Shown: positions 22,741 through 36,170, counted from the stretch's first letter. The stretch: 64,000 bases of DNA from Argopecten irradians (GCF_041381155.1 NC_091142.1:24824362-24888361), one strand, 5' to 3'. Notes: generated by a model not told the origin, from the letters alone. Translations and numbers: made by a program.

Positions 22741-25204
22741 TAGCCCATATTGATAGCAACAGTGGAACCCCAACTTACTCAGCTGGGCCCAAATTTATTC
22801 AGCTTGGTCACTGACAGAATCTTGCCGAAGCAGAGATTCGCCTCTTACATTGTGCTTCCTATTGATGGATTGATTGATGGGGCTTAAGTCCTTGTTCCGG
22901 TTATAACCGAGCCTAGGACACTAAGTGTGGAGGGGGTTTAATGGGGATATTAAGGGAGGCAATATCGCACTTTACTGTATATAATAAAGGTTCTAAATTA
23001 TTTGGGCCAGGAACACTAACACTGCACCTTACACTAATAAAAATAACAAATAAATAAAAACAATAATAATAATAAATATATAGATAAATAACCTTGTAAT
23101 TTTTGGACTATCACAGAATTGTCTATGCTTTCATTACCCTACCTAAGCTATATTTACCTAACAAAACCTACAACCTACTCTGTGGCGGCTTGCAATAAGC
23201 CTTCTCTTTTCGAATACCATCAGAGGATCTTAAACATGAATGGCATGACTGACCGTACACCGGACCCCGGATTAACGTCCCTTCCGAAGGACAGAGCTGG
23301 AAAAGATAGAGGACGGTTTGAAATAGCGTAAAGGAAAGCAGATAATACGAAAGTAAGTTTAGATGGTTAATGGGTAGAAAATTATTTTTTAAAGAGAGAA
23401 TCTAAGATGCCCTAGTTTTAGTGGAAATATGGCTATCTTAAGAAGGTGTCAGATGGGGTTAAAGATTATGAAAGGTAGATTGATATAGGGTGATGTTTTA
23501 AGCGCGTGCAGGGGTTGTTAGAAATAGAAGAATGGGTTATATGGTGAAGTGTTTTATATTACAATCGATGTTTTTTTTTTCCTTTTGGGAGACTGTTGAT
23601 TACTGTGTAAATCATCTAAAAGTCTGCCCTACTAAAGCAGTTATTTAAAAAAAACACATTTTTAGCATTAAGGGATTCACTTTAAACACATAAGCCTACA
23701 CGGTTAGAATCTGAATTTTTAGAGCCATTTGTATAGAATTTAGCAAAGGTACAATACTTGTTATCTATCAGATCTAAAGCTATGTTTTAGCGCCTATAGG
23801 GCTATTGTGTTTGTCTACAATCTTAAGGACATCTAGGGATATCTCAGGGTCTACTTGTAACCATGGAATTAATAGATCTTGTTTACGGGAGATTTTAACA
23901 TTATTTAAACCATACTTCTGTTTTAGTCTATGTATTTTTAATGGATACGGAGCCCTAGTTTTAGAGACGGGATGTTCACTATCTTCAATGTCCCCACATT
24001 AACTGTGTTTTCTGCTCCCTATTGACAACCTAGCCAAACTATATTTGTTAGGATTGGTAGATTATTCTTGGTATACAGAATTTTAATAATCAAATACTTA
24101 TTTACTTCAATTGTAATCAACTTCTATCATAAAATTATAAATTATCATTAACACTCCAGCCCTGCCCATTAATTAGTTATCAATTAATTAAAGAACCCTT
24201 ATAAACTTTCAGAAATCAAAGGGAATAACTTAACTCTAATCAAAATATCTTACAATCATTCGCTTCAGAAGATTAATACTTAATGAGATTATGTGTAATA
24301 TTAAACATGTATTTTCTATCGTGGTACTGAGCTTCGTACTATTCCATCTGTATAGACCACACAAGTTCTATAAATCAATTTATTTTTACGGCGACTTAAT
24401 GTCGTGTTTTCATGTTGAATGTTCTTTCCATAGGGAGTCCTATGGTTCTAAATGGTTCACACACGATCGTACGTTTGTTTACAATATATATATATAAAAT
24501 AGCACATTCCGTATTATTTGTGACGTTTTCTTATTATGTTTTCAGCTGATTCTTTACGTCAAATTGTTTATCTATAAGGACGTATTTATAACCCAACCTT
24601 TCCCCCGAGTGGTATTTAATTTCGCGAAAAGTAACTACACCAAAATGTTGGAAATCTACGAAAATTGCGAAATAATATCGCAGTGATATGTCGTTAGTCT
24701 AAAGACACGGACACGCGACATTAGGCAAGAGCGAATATTGGCAAGTTTACAGAGGTATATTGTAAACATTACATGGAAATAGAAACAAGTCAAGGGTTAC
24801 CGAGATTTTTGTACCTGACATGTTCATAGTTTCGCCTGGTTTTGTTACCAAACCGATAACAAATATTCATATATTTTAATGTCGAAGTAATTTAATGACT
24901 ATAAGCTTGGAATACATCTTGCTGCTTCTTGCCGACAAAAATGGCTTTGTACATCTTTTATTTAGTCCAGTGGAATATTCTGAATATACACATAAGCTTT
25001 AAACATACGCACCACTTATGTGTTGATTGTATCAATAACTGATCACTTTGTTTTTTATACAATAAAATAGGTTTAAAAACAGTTTGAAAGTTTTAATAAT
25101 CACAATAATCGTTTTACATATAGATTAGTAATTTGGCTATAATAATGCACGGCGTCAGTGTGTAAAACAAACAGTACATAAAAGTCATTAAGCCTTTATC
25201 ATAT
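22741..25204. other. Intergenic, unassigned
   Basis: 22860-23350 (ggggcttaagtccttgttcc ... attaacgtcccttccgaag) looks like part of a dispersed repeat, but I cannot name it. No frame longer than 70 codons and no splice-consistent exon were found. Confidence 0.3.
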
Positions 25205-25525
25205 AATAATTACATTTTCACTGCAGTCCCACCATGTAACCTTACCAAGCGCAGTTCTAATTCATATAGTCTATGAACTTCAAGTGCTCGTTATGACGTC
25301 ATTATCATTGTGATGTCACAATTGTCTGTTCCATCCATGATGATAATAACGAATGATTAATTAAGGATTAACCTATTACTTTATTTAATTTATGAACCCA
25401 ATAGTAAACTGCGTAAACGCGAAGCGTTTACGTACAATTTACCGACTGCTCCATTGAGTTTGCATGTGTATCATCTAATAAACTAAACAAAGTAAGGGGT
25501 TAATCCTTATATATTAACAATAATT
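25205..25525. repeat. Dispersed repeat followed by a fold-back
   Basis: 25205-25355 (tttcactgcagtcccacca ... gacgtcattatcattgtgat) has a diverged second copy at 28183-28310. Next to it 25362-25525 folds back: ttaaggattaacctattact pairs with aagtaaggggttaatcctta, around a centre gcgtaaacgcgaagcgttta. Confidence 0.65.
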
Positions 25526-28182
25526 TCTTTAAACAATAAAATCAACCAGAACACCAGATACAATCATTTGCCGTGTTTTATTCGCCGTCAAAATTATACA
25601 GCCATCATGTTTATACATGCACAACAGCCATTCAAAAAAGCGCACCGTTGACTAGCAGCTTAATCCCGCCTTTTTCTGCCCAATATAGTTTATCGATACA
25701 GCAACAGTGGCAAGTGTAAATATTTCATGATAATTCCAAAATCGCTTGGGATTTCATCATAAAATTGTAACCAAATGTAAATATAAGCATTGTATCAGAA
25801 AACTGGAAAACACTTCATTTTTGCGTATTTCTTCGTTTACAACATATTCGTGAATGATTATCAGGTCTGGTTATAACTATTCCTACTATTTGTATATGTA
25901 GTAAATTGACTGGGTTCATTGTTTATATATACATACTGAAGTGTTTAAATTTATATATTTATTTTATTTACTATTATTGTTGTTGTTCTTATCTCTTGAA
26001 TATTTTGCACTATAATGTACTTATTGATATAATAAAATAGTTGTATGTACATGTACTCAACTAGTTGTCACATCACTTATATTATTCTATGTTATGTATA
26101 AATTATGCCATGTTAAATAATATGTATGTTATTCTATTTATGTAATCTTCAATATGGAGGAAATAAAGGGAATAATGACATTTTCGTGATCGAGGATCTA
26201 ACTCACAATCGTGCAATTAAAAATATGCGCCATGTACATATGCGCCATGTACACCTTTTTGTGACACATCTAATTTCGCGTCCGAGCTATATTCGTTTAT
26301 TAGTGAGTTAAAACCACTGCCTGGAAGAATAAATTTCGCGTTCTTGTACTCGAGTTCTTATGATTAATTAATGTGATATCGGTATTTTTACTTGTTTATT
26401 CATTTATATAAAGCTTCCAACGGTACGCTACTTTTAGGGCCTGGGGTCATGGAAACATATAGCTTCATAGTCCGTCATTAAAATCGATGGTCGATATATA
26501 TATAATATCAATACAATACAGTCTGTCTATGTACTCAATTAAACATGTCATTAGCCTATTGGGAGTTCTTCTCATTATATCTGCTAACGTACATGTACCT
26601 ATCTCGTCGTTCTGAAAAAAAACACAATTTGCTTTACCAATACAAAACAACAGAGCTTGTTATTATAACATAAAAGTCCTTAGTGAGTTGTATTCAATGA
26701 AATAAGAACATCAAAATCCATGCCTGCCTAACATTTTAGCATCAGCAATTCAATGTTTAAAGCCTATTATGTCTCAGACCTCTGTGGTTTGGGGTTGTTT
26801 TGTTGAAGGCCTATAAATTATTGTTAAAAGAGATGGTGTAGTATTATTACATTGTATCAATTAATAATCAACTCAAATAAAATATATTGCTCCTTTGATT
26901 GCTGTTTGGTTTTTAATAAGTGTAACGTCCTATTAGCAGCCAGGGTCATGATTTTGAACAACAACTAATGATTTGTAGTTGATGTAACTGTAAATCATCA
27001 ATAATTTGTGTCAATTAGACAATAATAAATGCTCTATCGTGTATTTATATGTCTAATTAACACAAAATGCATATAAAATATATAATAATTTATCATATTC
27101 CATAGAGGGGATTTGTTTTTTTCGGGATGCACTTAATTATTTTTAAAAAATCTATATTGATTTAAAATAAGAAGCTCAAACTTTTCAATGGTGGTGAAAG
27201 TGTATAGTAATTAACATTTGTAATTGAAGAAAAAAACTTAGATCCACCTGCTTATGTTTTTAGTAAATACAAATTACCATTCGTCAGCGCTGTACAGTAT
27301 CTGCAAAATGAAATTAGGGTATATTTTTTATCAATATGTCTTGTTTCAATATACTTGAGAATGTTATAAAAAAAAAACTTCCCGTTTTTACTTGTGTGGT
27401 GTATATATAGCTATTCGGCTAGTTCTTACACAACCAGCCAATGTAGATACACAGCGTGTGTTAAAAAGTACAAGAGTTGCACCCCTTTGTATACTAAAAC
27501 AGTTGGCAATTGTAATACGAAGTTGTTCCTTTGATAAATAGGACGTTTATTTCAGAACATAACACATTAAAACTACAAAAGACGGGATGATGTAACCAGA
27601 ACGATTCCTCGTAATACATACTGTACAATGTGATTCCAAGCTGAAATGAAATATCTACGTAGATATGGCATTAACAAATTTTAAATTACTCTGGCGATAT
27701 GTACCTTTGCTCTATATCCTGTTACGATAGACCAGTTATCACTTGTATTTACTACTCACTACGCTAATGTGACGTATATCTGGATATAACTCACACCCAA
27801 AACGTGACCATTTTGATGTCACTGAAGTTGCCACGGTTGATGTTATATGGTGACTTTGGAATATATCGCCGCTGATGAATATAGGACATTTATTAATTTA
27901 ATAATCCATTTAAGAAAAAAAAAACAGGTTTAAATGTTCCATTCTAGAGATTTTGCGATATATTTTTTTCCGAATCGATACGCAACGCCAATGTCTGTTT
28001 TATTACGCCACGATAACGTCGGGGTCTCGCGCCATTCTTGATTTTTTTTAAGCATTGATGTAACTATTTTTTTACGGGGTATAAAAAGAAATTGTTTGCA
28101 AGCTGTGTGAAACAATTTTTTTAAATTGAAAAACAGTGACATCAATGCTTATAATTTAATCAAAAAAGTACATATATTTAAA
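25526..28182. other. AT-rich intergenic stretch, nothing recognised
   Basis: Both strands were read for exon-like stretches, repeats and RNA genes. None could be supported. Confidence 0.4.
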
Positions 28183-28594
28183 CATTTACATTTTCAGTGC
28201 AGTTCCACTCTGTAATCCTTACCAAGCACAGTTTGTAGTCATATAGACTATGAGCGTCAATCGCTTATCATAACGTCATTATCATTGTAACGTCACAATT
28301 GTCATGCCAGCGATCACGGAAAACGGCTGTTCAAATGGCTGTCCCATCTTTGACGATACCGAATAAAAAATTCATTATAGACGCAAATTTCCATGATATT
28401 TCAACACAAAATTATTACTAAATGTAAATATAAGCATTGAACGTCTTTCAGTTGGAATTCGTATCCAATATGAATGCCAACTGGACAGAGGCAAATCAAG
28501 CATGAAGCGTTAGCGCGTTTTATAAAATTTGCCTCCGTCCAGTTGGCATTCATATTGACTAGGAATGTCAGTTGAAAGATGCTCAATGCTTAAA
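28183..28594. repeat. Dispersed repeat copy 2 with about 160-bp hairpin
   Basis: 28183-28310 repeats 25205-25355. 28430-28594 is a strong inverted repeat: aagcattgaacgtctttcag and atgaatgccaactggacaga pair with their reverse complements at the other end, leaving a loop of about 30 bases (catgaagcgttagcgcg). Confidence 0.75.
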
Positions 28595-28962
28595 TCTACC
28601 ATTTCAGTGATTTTGCAAGGGATTCTTTTTCTATTGTGACGTCACGATAACGTTGAGGTTTCGCGTCATTCTCGGATTTTTTTATGAAAACAAGACAATT
28701 GAATTATTGACCTATGCAAAATAATATTACACGGAAGAAGTTTTTGGATATCGGGCGGTTTTAACTTGAAAAATAAAAGGTAAAACAAAACTAGAAAACA
28801 ATAAATAAATGTACCCCTTAATTAAATCGTACCCATCATTCTCTCGTTGTTTCGCATCAGGTTTGATTAGAAGATTTCGGGGTTATCTCGTATATAGAAC
28901 GGATGTAATATCTACACTACTTACTTATTTACTATAGGTATATACATACTTACACTAGGAGA

Positions 28963-29079
28963 ATGTATGGTAATGGCGAATCGAGTTTTGAAAAATATTT
29001 GGGACTTAAGGAAACTGTTTGTTGTTATCCTCGCACACCCCTGGTATTACTTCCTATTGTCTTTGCTGCTGAAGGCCAG
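28963..29079 (+). pseudogene. Gene A exon 1
   Basis: The ATG opens 39 codons (MYGNGESSFEKYLGLKETVC ...) ending TPLVLLPIVFAAEGQ before a CAG|GTGAGA donor, in phase 0. It aligns with gene B exon 1, which ends [15 protein letters not shown]. The start is chosen because it is the only ATG in the frame that gives the family N terminus. Confidence 0.75.
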
Positions 29080-29139
29080 GTGAGAAGATAAATGTACTCG
29101 GTAGATATAGTGTCATTTGGCTTGTAAATTCTGGTCACT

Positions 29140-29865
29140 TTCGCCTTACCATGTATAACAACATTTTTGCAGCAACATAATTTCGCGTTGCCATGTCTTA
29201 CAACATTTTTGCGGCAACTTAATTTCGCGTTGCCATCTCAAACAACATTTACGGCAACTTAATTTCGCGCTGTCATGTCTAATAATTTTTTTGCGGTAAC
29301 TAAATTTCGCGTTGTCATGTCAAACAATATTTTTGCGGCAACTAAATTTCGCGCTGTCATGTCTAATAATATTTTTGCGGCAACTAAATTTCGCGTTGTC
29401 ATGTCAAACAATATTTTTGCGGCAACTAAATTTCGCGTTGTAATGTCTAACAACATTATTGCGGCCACTTAATTTCGCGTTACCATTTGTTACAACATTT
29501 TAGCGGCGACTTAATATTACGCTTCCATGTCTTAAAACATTTTGACGGCGACTTAATTTTGCGTTGCCGTGTCTAACAACATTTTGACGGCGACTTAATT
29601 TCGTGTTGCCATCTGTTACAACATTTCAGCTGCGACTTGATTTCGCGTTACCATGTCTTACAACATTTTAGTGGCGACTTAATATTGCGTTGCCGTGTCC
29701 AACAACATTTTGACGGCGACTTATTTTCGCGTTGCCATGTCTATCAACATTTTAGCGGTGACTAAATTTTGCGTTGTGATGTCTAACAACATTTTTGCCG
29801 CGACTGAATTTCGCGTTGTCATGCCCAAAAACATTTTAGCGGCGATCCACTTTCGCGATATAGAA
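29140..29865 (+). repeat. 42-bp minisatellite in gene A intron 1, about 17 copies
   Basis: The unit contains aacaacatttttgcggcaac and taaatttcgcgttgtcatg, with a 42-bp period (for example 29293 and 29335). Since 42 is 14 codons, a periodic frame stays open on both strands (MSNNIFAATKFRVV on plus, LVAAKILLDMTARN on minus). The frame starting at 29695 runs on through the intron into exon 2. There is no evidence that any of this is translated. Confidence 0.92.
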
Positions 29866-30974
29866 TTATGCAACTCATATACATGTAGTTCTATTTTACC
29901 TGTGATAAGAACATTTTACCCAGATTTATTTAACTCACAACATACGCGAAATTTAAGCACACGCAAAAATAATTTGCTTAACAGTAATAGTTTTACAACG
30001 TTCTATACCTTCTATATTTTACAGAAGGCGAAATGTGGCTTTGTAATTCTGTTGGTATCTGTATTTTGGATCACAGAGGCTTTGCCCATTGCCGTGACAG
30101 CACTGCTTCCTGTAGTGGTGTTTCCTTTGGTTGGAATAGCAAACGCTAAAGATATATCAACAGCGCATGTGAACGTATGTGTTTTGCTTCTGTAGAGGGT
30201 AGTGTCTGTCAAGTGTTAGCGTATAGCAGATTATTTTCACCATTTAGGGGGATTTTTTTTAAACATATTTTATTGTGTAATTTTTATATACAATGAGATT
30301 GAGCACAAGTTTTCCAATTTAGCAGGATAATGACGTATACTATGACCGCAAAGCTTCGACCAGCAAAATATAGGAAAATGGTTGAATAATAATTATACTC
30401 GGACAGTCAGATCGCAAAAATTCAAAACCGATACATTTGTAAAGTATATATATTTTTGTTTGATTTAAAATTGCGAAATACTTGATACGAGTAAATAACA
30501 GTATGAAATCAGTAAGAAATGAAAAAATGGGAACAAAGGAAGGTGTCCTTGTCACAATTTAATGCATCCAAAATAATATTTTTGACATATATACTTCACA
30601 AAGATATCCTATGGACGCTTGGGAAAAGAAACTTTTATTTTACACAGGAGTTGAAATGCAGTTCACACGCTTTATATAATTACGTAATCTCACTAATACA
30701 TGTTTCGTAACCGCGGTGAACATTACCGATGACATCATCAGTTTTGACGCATAGCGACGTATTTTGGGATGAAATACGACAAGTCTCGTGTTGATAATCC
30801 ACGACATTACACTCGGGTTGAGATATCCGTGTCCACTTGACACACATATTCTACCCATCATATTGGTGTCTAAAATACTCATCATGCGACTGACTAAGAA
30901 AATTATGTTTATGACAAGATGCTGCATCAATCAAATAAGCATTTTCAAACAATAATCCTTCAGAGGGAGAAATT

Positions 30975-31192
30975 TAAACAGTACAAATGTCTGTTCCTTT
31001 ACACAATTTTCGGCCTCTTGGTACATGGAAACAAAAACCCAGCTTTGTAAAGCCCATCTTATGTTAAATCATCCATCTTGAATTCATTAAAAAGTTCAAG
31101 ATGGATTTTACATAGTTGGTTTTTGGTTCCACGTACCCGAAGATGGCCGAGAGCCCGAAAATTTGTAAAGGACTTTGTACTGTTTTAAAGGT
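30975..31192. repeat. Fold-back element in gene A intron 2
   Basis: The left arm cctttacacaattttcggcc and tggaaacaaaaaccca pairs with the right arm tttttggttccacgtacccg and gagcccgaaaatttgtaaag. The inner part atccatcttgaatt pairs with gttcaagatggat. It ends 40 bases before exon 3. Confidence 0.8.
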
Positions 31193-32076
31193 ATTGATGA
31201 ATAATTTATGTACATCATTGTTTTTACTCTAGGACACATCCATGTTGTTTGTTGGGGGACTCATCCTTGCCTACGCCATAAAACGCTGGAACATCCACAA
31301 GCTGTTCGCATTGCGAGTCCTCCTTTGGTTTGGAGCGGAGCCTCACTGGTAAAAACATCGTTTTTCTTCTTATTGTGTAAGATTGACTAGATTTTTTGTT
31401 ACTGCAGTTTTGCTGGGAAAATAGGTTATGCTTCGAATTGCTTTGAATGGGGAAACTATGGGCCAGATGTTACGGATTCCGTTGATTTTATTTTAAAGCT
31501 TATACATGTAGATAATGATTTTAATTAAAATGGGCGTAGTACTCATGAGACAGCCGTTATAAGAAAAATCACATTTTCCCTTGTTTTATAATGACAATTT
31601 TATTCTTTCACTTTCATTGAAATGTCAAATTTATCTTCTCCCCGTTCGTTCTGATGTACATATGAAACAATGATATCGTCGAGAAAGTCGTGCAAGGAAA
31701 TTTATTCTTCATACAAAACGTGGTATGCAACCATTGTATAGAGTGCATTCCTAAAGTTTATATTCTATTTTCAGTTTTCCCCAGGATAAAAATGTGTGTT
31801 TTACATTAATTGTGCAAAATTTTCATGGTGAAATTTCTTCAGATAATTGCCTCACAAATATCTTACAAAGGCGTTTCTCGTTACCTAGAATAATTGGCTT
31901 GTTATTTCAGGAAACGATAATCATAGAACTACCTGCTATATTACCGTTCAAGTATACACAATCCATCCCAGCAACATGTATTTAATAAAGGTTTTTTTTC
32001 ATTTTCACAGATAAGTTAGGTTATTGTTTATCAAAAATATATCAATAGCAAATTACCTGTGATATTACTGTTCTAG

Positions 32077-32225
32077 GTTGATGCTAGGGATGATGATTCC
32101 GACTTGTTTCCTCTTTATGTGGATGAGTGATACAGCCACATCTGTAATGATGTTACCCATACCTAACGCGGTACTTGTACAACTGAAACACGCCCATAAA
32201 GCCGAAAAAGATGCCTCCTGTACAG
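32077..32225 (+). pseudogene. Gene A exon 4 with altered first SNT motif
   Basis: It encodes LMLGMMIPTCFLFMWM then SDTATSVMM. The Asn of the SNT motif, part of the first sodium site in this family, is Asp here (codon GAT at 32129-32131); gene B keeps SNT. The acceptor is ttctag and the donor ACAG|GTAAAA. Confidence 0.85.
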
Positions 32226-33445
32226 GTAAAATGATCATCCTTCAATATCTTATCACAGACAATTACTGTCATATGTACATATTTTAGTTGTTATCTTATT
32301 GTAGCACTTTTCGCACCAGAAAGTATGAGCTAAATTATGATTGCCTTAACTGTATTTCTTACGTTGTTTATATCTTTGGCCATTATGTTGAACGCGCGAA
32401 TTCATCATTGCACTGTTAAAAGTTATTCTGTTGAAACCCACATTTGCATTGAAATTTAATTTGGGGAAAATAAGTACAGTTTGCCTTATTGGTTCAAAAA
32501 TTACTTTACTTCAATTTACTTTAACGGTATTTATTACATCATACTTTCAAACTCAAAGAAAATATTTAAAAATTAAAGTGAAATACTGTAATCCTTCACT
32601 TTAGGAATCTAATACAGATAAAATGTTACCGTATAGCCGTGGACCAAATTTTCGCGATTTGATCTTAAAACGAGAAAGTCAAATTTTAAAGGTTTTAAAA
32701 ATGTTCGCGATATAGATATAAGGTTAGATATCATTCAACCAGGTAATACTATTTCAGACAATATAAAGTAGCGGATTGATTTCCAGTCGTGCGTCAAAGT
32801 ATGATAAAAACGAATGTAAATATTATTTGTATATTCATTGTATATATATTATAAAAAAGATAACGCTGACCAAGACTCGTATTGGAAACAAGATACTCAA
32901 CATGTGTCAATGGACGCATATTCTTCCGAACAGAAAGCCAGAACCGCAGAAAATGGAAGGTAGGTGTTATTTTAAGTTGTTTCCATCGCGAAAGAATTGT
33001 CATCACTACTGTTGTCATGATAAAGATTCAAACTAAATTAATCAAAGATATCAACATAAGCAAAATTCAAAAGTTATATGACATCCCCTTGAACGAGACA
33101 TCACACCTCCTCTACATGTTCAGATTCTGTCCTTCTCTCTGATTTTCCGCTGATTCTACTGTACAAAGAAACATATGTTAACAAAACAGAAATTAAAAGA
33201 CGTCTGAAAGCTGAAATCGAAAAACCTAGTTTGTCGTCAATGTTACAACCACAAAAGTTGGCAGCCTCCATCGACAAACTTAAATTAATTCAACCTCTTA
33301 CAGTTAAATAATTGCATGAATATATCATCCATATTGTTTTCCTTTTTGGTTTGCATTTGATTAAATTTACATTTAATTTTTGTATGACTTACTAGTTTAG
33401 ACATGAAACCTTTGGACTGATAGGGAATGCCTTATCAAAAAAATA

Positions 33446-34008
33446 GTATTTATCCTGCAACTGTCCTACATACTGACCGATAACTACTGCCGGATAAACT
33501 TGTGCTTTATCCGTCAATACGAAATGCTTTATCCGTCAGTACGATCACGTGAATTTGTTCCATATCTGACGGAACTTTTTCTAACTTGACCCAGAACTTG
33601 AACCTTCCGGTGAATGAAACGTCATTCAGTCCCGCTAAAACGTGACGTCACATTCATCGGAATGACGTCATTTTTACGGTATCCAAAATCTCGTATGGCG
33701 GTGTGGTTTTTTTTCTTGACTCATGACAAAGGTATGTATTGCAAAGTAATTCTTAAATGGGTTTATATTGTTTTTTGAGTATTTTCATATTGTTTCAGTG
33801 ATATATTACACTGCATGGATTTACGGATGGTGTGTGTGAATGGGCTTGTTTATTTCCCACGGCAGTAAAACAGAGTACACTCTCATTCGGTTTAGTGAAT
33901 GAATATTTACCTCCGCATCAAAGAAGCGTCACGCTTCGAGCGAAACCAACTAAATAACTGTAAATTTGCTTTCGTTTTGAATGCCATAATAGTTGCAGGA
34001 TAAACAGA
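33446..34008. mobile_element. Possible TIR element in gene A intron 5
   Basis: TTTATCCTGCAACT at about 33452 recurs inverted (agttgcaggataaa) at about 33992. The inside has gacgtca-rich and tttatccgtca words. Boundaries are uncertain. Confidence 0.4.
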
Positions 34009-34017
34009 ATACACGAT

Positions 34018-34127
34018 TAGTATCTTACAATACAAGTTCTATTTTGGTGCTCGACACGGAAAGCCGAGATGCCTCGTCATCTCGGCTTTCCTAAGTCTCG
34101 CACCAAAATAAACCTTGTATTGTAAGA
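34018..34127. repeat. Perfect-looking hairpin 60 bases before gene A exon 6
   Basis: agtatcttacaatacaag, ttttggtgc and ggaaagccgagatg pair with catctcggctttcc, gcaccaaaat and cttgtattgtaagatact, leaving a loop of six bases. In the pre-mRNA this would put a long stem just upstream of the exon 6 acceptor. Confidence 0.88.
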
Positions 34128-34186
34128 TACTAACCATGTATTCTCTTTGTAGTATTTTCTAAGAAAAACACATCCATCTTTTGTAG

Positions 34187-34356
34187 TGACGAGGAAAACC
34201 AAACCCACCAGGACCACCTGACGCTATGCAAGGCTCTGTGTTTGTCAATCTGTTATGCTGCTAACATAGGCGGCATTGCGACCTTGACCGGTACTGGGGT
34301 TAACGTCATCCTGAAAGGTCATCATGAAAGGTCATCATGAAAGGTCAAACAGACAT
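34187..34356 (+). pseudogene. Gene A exon 6 with frameshifting 13-bp repeats
   Basis: The segment [20 protein letters not shown] matches gene B. The 13-mer gtcatcctgaaag (34305) is followed by two copies of gtcatcatgaaag (34318, 34331) before the expected gtcaaacagacat and donor GTGAGT. The two extra units (26 bases) shift the frame and give TGA at 34338-34340. The exon 7 phase fits only the unexpanded form, so the expansion is the later event. Confidence 0.88.
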
Positions 34357-35453
34357 GTGAGTGCATTCATTTCGTCAGTTCCATGGTATCTTAGCGTTTT
34401 ATTAAAGTATGTTAATTAATTGTTATATTTTTAATATATAAATGATAAATGAAACAAATAAAATATTTAAAAATGTAGAATAAACCCTGCCATAGAGACA
34501 ACCCCTGTATAGCTGCTTAATAAAAAACATCTTGCTAGTGTCCGCAATAAGTTACTTTCAACAGACCTGTGTAGAAACACAATTTGGTTATGAAGACTAT
34601 TTGATCCTTGAATGGTCTATATAGACAGGAGTGGCTCTAGTAAAGTTACTTCCTCTATGATAACTATGTTTGTTATATGTTAGAAGAGGTATACTGACAC
34701 TGGAGGAGATTGTGAGGTGGATGATCAGTTAACAAATATCAATATAACAAGGAGGATTAGAAGACCGTTTTCATGACAGCAAAAGAAATCTTTCCACATG
34801 CTCCTTATCGTACTGAAAATGTATGATTACCAAGATATGTTGATATTTATTTTACGTATTTATTTTCAGACTATTTCAGAAATATAAATTGGAAAATCCT
34901 ATCACGTTTACATCTTGGATGCAATATGGCGTCCCTATAACCATCATACTCCTATTTATGTCAGGGATCTGGCTGGTAGTATATTTCCTTGGATTAAGGT
35001 ACGGCATTTTGTACTAATATAACGCAATAATCATATATCAATGTTAATCTTTCGCGCAGCATCATCTATGAAAACAAGGAAACGTTAAAAAGTCCAAATG
35101 TATATTCATATTAAAAATGCATATTACACCTACCAATGGCATAACATGTAGGCACTGCAATGAACTAGTTCTCTCGATGACTTAATTTTGTATTTTATTT
35201 CTTAACGACATTTCCTTGGCGATCTAATTCCGTGACTTACATGTAATATGTACCTGTAATAATCTTGTATACGGAGATATACTTTCGCATACACTAAAAA
35301 GTGAACGACGCGAAAATAAATCGCAAAAGAACTCAATCATACCAAATTAGAAGTTTTGAGAAAAAAAATACTGAATGAATTTGCGACACGTATTTTTATT
35401 CTTTGACAGGATAATTTAATTTGAAATAATAATGTGTTGATTATAATCTTCAG

Positions 35454-35540
35454 GTCACTGTGCAAGAAACAACCAAAGGAAACCACATTGGAGATAAGAA
35501 ATGTTTTGCAGAGGGAGTACGATGCCCTAGGTTCGGTTAG
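35454..35540 (+). pseudogene. Gene A exon 8 with lost splice donor
   Basis: The acceptor atcttcag leads into SLCKKQPKETTLEIRNVLQR and EYDALG. At the expected end, gene B has ATTAC|GTAAGT; gene A has GTTAG|TTAAGT, a G-to-T change in the first intron base. The nearest GT (gttagt at 35536) would shorten the exon by five bases and break the frame in exon 9. Confidence 0.8.
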
Positions 35541-35926
35541 TTAAGTTATATGGTATCATGACATACAATTTCTGTGGCAGTTAGTAACACTCTTTCCTTA
35601 TTGGTATTATAATGTCAAGTACCTTTACATTCTATAGTCTTAAAAAATAAAACTAACTAAAAGAAATTACGCCGAAACAATTATAATTTGTACCTGATCG
35701 ATAAAACCATACAATGTATAGATTTTGTTGTTGAATTTACCAATTTCATGCTTCAGGTTTGCCCAGGGTGCAGTTATCACCCATTTTCTGGCAATGTCCA
35801 CTCTTTGGATAACTCGTGATCTTGGCGGTGTCGGTGGATGGAAGAATCTATTCCCAGAAAAGTACCATTGATTTAAGGCACAAATCATATTTTATAACGC
35901 AGTTGAAATCTATATTTGAGATTTAT

Positions 35927-36170
35927 ACAGTCGACCTCCGGTAATTCGGACGCCGATAGTTCGAAAAACTCTCAGTCCGGACGGAAATTTTAAGGGAAAT
36001 GATTACCTAAATGTTACATATTGACTAAGAATACAAAATACGACTGTGAATTCGTAATCCGGACGTTTTAGACTAAAATCGAAGGTGTCCGGATTATCGA
36101 AGGTGTCCGGATTATCGAAGGTGTCCGGATTATCGAAGATATCCGGATTATCGAAGGTTCGCTGTAGTAC
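35927..36170. mobile_element. Pogo/Tigger-like MITE with 18-bp expansion
   Basis: The left end tacagtcgacctccggtaat and right end ttatcgaaggttcgctgtag are inverted repeats flanked by TA. Inside the right part gaaggtgtccggattatc repeats about four times (36079-36160), an expansion of the inverted-repeat sequence. It lies where gene A exons 10-11 should be. Confidence 0.6.

Noticed and set aside
29695..30195. 166-codon frame as an alternative first exon of gene A
   Set aside because: The N-terminal half is 42-bp repeat and intron; the exon 2 acceptor tttacag and the exon 1 match to gene B explain the locus better.
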